Source of the DNA: Leptospira mtsangambouensis
Lineage (GTDB): Bacteria; Spirochaetota; Leptospiria; Leptospirales; Leptospiraceae
NCBI RefSeq assembly: GCF_004770475.1
Contig: NZ_RQHK01000017.1
Coordinates: forward strand, 992,001-1,056,000
Length of the DNA: 64,000 nt
Direction of reading: 5' to 3'
Part shown: positions 62,946 through 64,000 of the stretch, piece by piece
Layout of the letters: every line of letters starts with the position of its first letter
Numbering within the stretch: the first letter of the stretch is position 1
Notes under the pieces: generated by a model
Database searches by the model: none
What the model saw: only the letters and a program-made list of their open reading frames with translations
Told to the model about the DNA's origin: nothing
Made by a program: the position numbers and the translations under genes

Positions 62946-64000
62946 ATGAAACAACTCAGTTGTTCAAAAATCCTAGTTTTAGTTTCTTTGTTTTTCTTTT
63001 GTTTTTCGTTGTTACAAGCAGAGGAAAACAAAGAACAGACAAATCAAACTCCTGCGCCAATACAGAATCCACTGCCTGCGAGTTTAAAGTTTGGTGCTTT
63101 TGTAGATACATATTATTCACATAATACGAATCATCCATTATCAAAAGAAAGATTGTATGCGACCCAAGCGGTGCGTAATGATGAGTTTAACATCAACTTA
63201 GGATTTGTTGATGCCAAATGGCAGGAGGAAAAAGTAAGGGGTCGTTTGGCTTTTCAGTTTGGAACATCAGTAAATATGAATTATGCGGCCGAGGCAAATC
63301 GTGACATTAGTTCCAATCAAAACTCAGTAAAACATATCCAGGAAGCTTATGTAGGTTTTAAGTTAGCAAAAGATACTTGGGTGGATGCAGGTATTTATTT
63401 TGGGCATATTGGACATGAATCTTGGATTTCTTCAGATAACTGGAATTATACTAGAGCATTAGCTCTAGATTACGTACCTTATTATTCTTCGGGAGTTCGA
63501 CTTACTACTAAGTTTACCGATAAGTTTCAATTTCAATTTCATGTAATGAACGGTTGGCAAAACATCACTGACCAAAACAAAGATAAGTCACTTGGAACTC
63601 AGTTCAAATTTTTTGTAACACCGAGTTTTACAGTTACAGCAAATCAATTTGTTGGGAATGAAGCACCTGATTTCGAAAGAAAACAAACTCGATTGTATAA
63701 TAATACAATTTTGGAATGGAAGGTATTAGATTGGTTATCGTTTGCAGTATCTGGTGATATAGGAGCACAAAAAGCAAAAGAGTCTTTTCAGTATGAACCA
63801 TGGTGGAAAGAAATCAATCCAGCCCTTGGTATTTATACAAATAGGGAATCAAATGCTTATAACCAATGGTATCATGGAACATTTTGGACCAGTTTTCGAT
63901 ATGAGGATCTTTACCGTTTGAGTTTTCGTATTGAACGTTTTTATGATCCGAAACAAGTGATGGCAACTACGTACACCCGAAATGGTTTTATGACAAATGG
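62946..64000 (+). CDS. OmpL-like outer-membrane porin (3' truncated)
   Basis: The first 351 residues of an outer-membrane barrel protein; the gene runs off the window end. A signal peptide (MKQLSCSKILVLVSLFFFCFSLLQA) is followed by a short linker of Pro/Gln/Asn and then amphipathic beta strands with many aromatic residues (LKFGAFVDTYYSHNTNHPLS, VRGRLAFQFGTSVNMNY, KFQFQFHVMNGWQNITDQNKD). The overall pattern matches the beta-barrel porin-2 (OmpL-like, bbp2) family. The ATG at 62946 is used, with GAGCGGAA just upstream. A channel for small solutes is the family expectation; the substrate is unknown. Confidence 0.72.
   Translation, partial: MKQLSCSKILVLVSLFFFCFSLLQAEENKEQTNQTPAPIQNPLPASLKFGAFVDTYYSHNTNHPLSKERLYATQAVRNDEFNINLGFVDAKWQEEKVRGRLAFQFGTSVNMNYAAEANRDISSNQNSVKHIQEAYVGFKLAKDTWVDAGIYFGHIGHESWISSDNWNYTRALALDYVPYYSSGVRLTTKFTDKFQFQFHVMNGWQNITDQNKDKSLGTQFKFFVTPSFTVTANQFVGNEAPDFERKQTRLYNNTILEWKVLDWLSFAVSGDIGAQKAKESFQYEPWWKEINPALGIYTNRESNAYNQWYHGTFWTSFRYEDLYRLSFRIERFYDPKQVMATTYTRNGFMTN

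Noticed and set aside
1..64000. CRISPR arrays, insertion sequences, integrases or attachment sites
   Set aside because: No direct repeats with regular spacers, transposase motifs or tRNA-end duplications were seen. The tRNA-Val at 8997 has no repeated 3' end nearby.

Overview
The window reads as a stretch of spirochaete chromosome, almost certainly Leptospira and by inference a saprophytic-clade species. The evidence is AT-rich coding sequence, many TTG/GTG starts, lipoproteins with loose spirochaetal lipoboxes, a DUF1574-type protein beside an MBOAT acyltransferase, OmpL-like beta-barrel porins, and the many sensor/phosphatase proteins typical of the genus. It is mostly core genome. Genes are densely packed in short operons, many joined by 1-4 bp overlaps. 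I see no insertion sequence, prophage, integrase or CRISPR array, and no gene-free stretch longer than 300 bases.

Layout. 1-4.7 kb: tail of a GldG/DUF4340-like membrane operon, a Yip1-like protein, mpl and pheS, closed by a terminator. 4.7-8.5 kb (minus): three uncharacterised proteins and a thiolase-fold protein that lacks the usual catalytic residues. 8.6-15.9 kb: rpsT, tRNA-Val, then glmM-glmS-alternative glmU (a complete route to UDP-GlcNAc), an alpha/beta hydrolase and an acyl-CoA carboxylase beta subunit. 16-20 kb: STAS protein, DJ-1 protein, DegQ/HtrA-like protease, ruvB and a TonB-like protein. 20-24 kb (minus): beta-lactamase-fold hydrolase, sufE and small envelope proteins; then (plus) a 59-residue zinc ribbon, rsmD, pbpC, a thioesterase, a membrane SpoIIE phosphatase and an LptF/G permease.

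30-32 kb (minus): a DprE1/DprE2-like oxidoreductase/reductase pair. 32-35 kb: NYN-domain protein, MBOAT and SGNH-like partner (polysaccharide O-acetylation). 35-41 kb (minus): a receptor-type adenylate/guanylate cyclase overlapping a FecR/Fn3-like protein and a third exported protein, apparently one signalling unit. 41-44.5 kb (minus): lipoprotein, outer-membrane protein, truA and a DUF2225 protein. 44.6-49 kb: a periplasmic helical protein, a PlsC-like acyltransferase, a small secreted protein made of six SFPDFKVQ-type repeats (probable 7(1) septoil knot) and an LTA-synthase-like phosphoglycerol transferase. 49-53.3 kb: biotin carboxylase and biotin carrier subunits that may partner the 14.3 kb beta subunit, a BamA/TamA-like protein and a DUF1566 lipoprotein. 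53.4-58 kb: an HELGH coiled-coil protein, ysxC, a tilS gene interrupted by a one-base frameshift in a poly-A tract, and a GAF/SpoIIE phosphatase. 58-64 kb: a sigma-54 activator with two GAF domains, thiD, an alkyltransferase-like protein, a DUF455 ferritin-like protein, a c-type cytochrome and a truncated porin.

How the genes work together. Several support the envelope: peptidoglycan recycling and synthesis (mpl, pbpC), UDP-GlcNAc supply (glmM/S/U), LPS export (lptF/G), and polysaccharide modification (MBOAT pair, DprE pair). A second theme is signalling by regulated phosphatases, a STAS antagonist, a sensor cyclase and a sigma-54 activator. The most interesting items are the septoil-knot repeat protein, the DprE1 homologue with Ala in place of the inhibitor-reactive Cys, the cyclase-FecR unit, and the frameshifted but apparently otherwise intact tilS.
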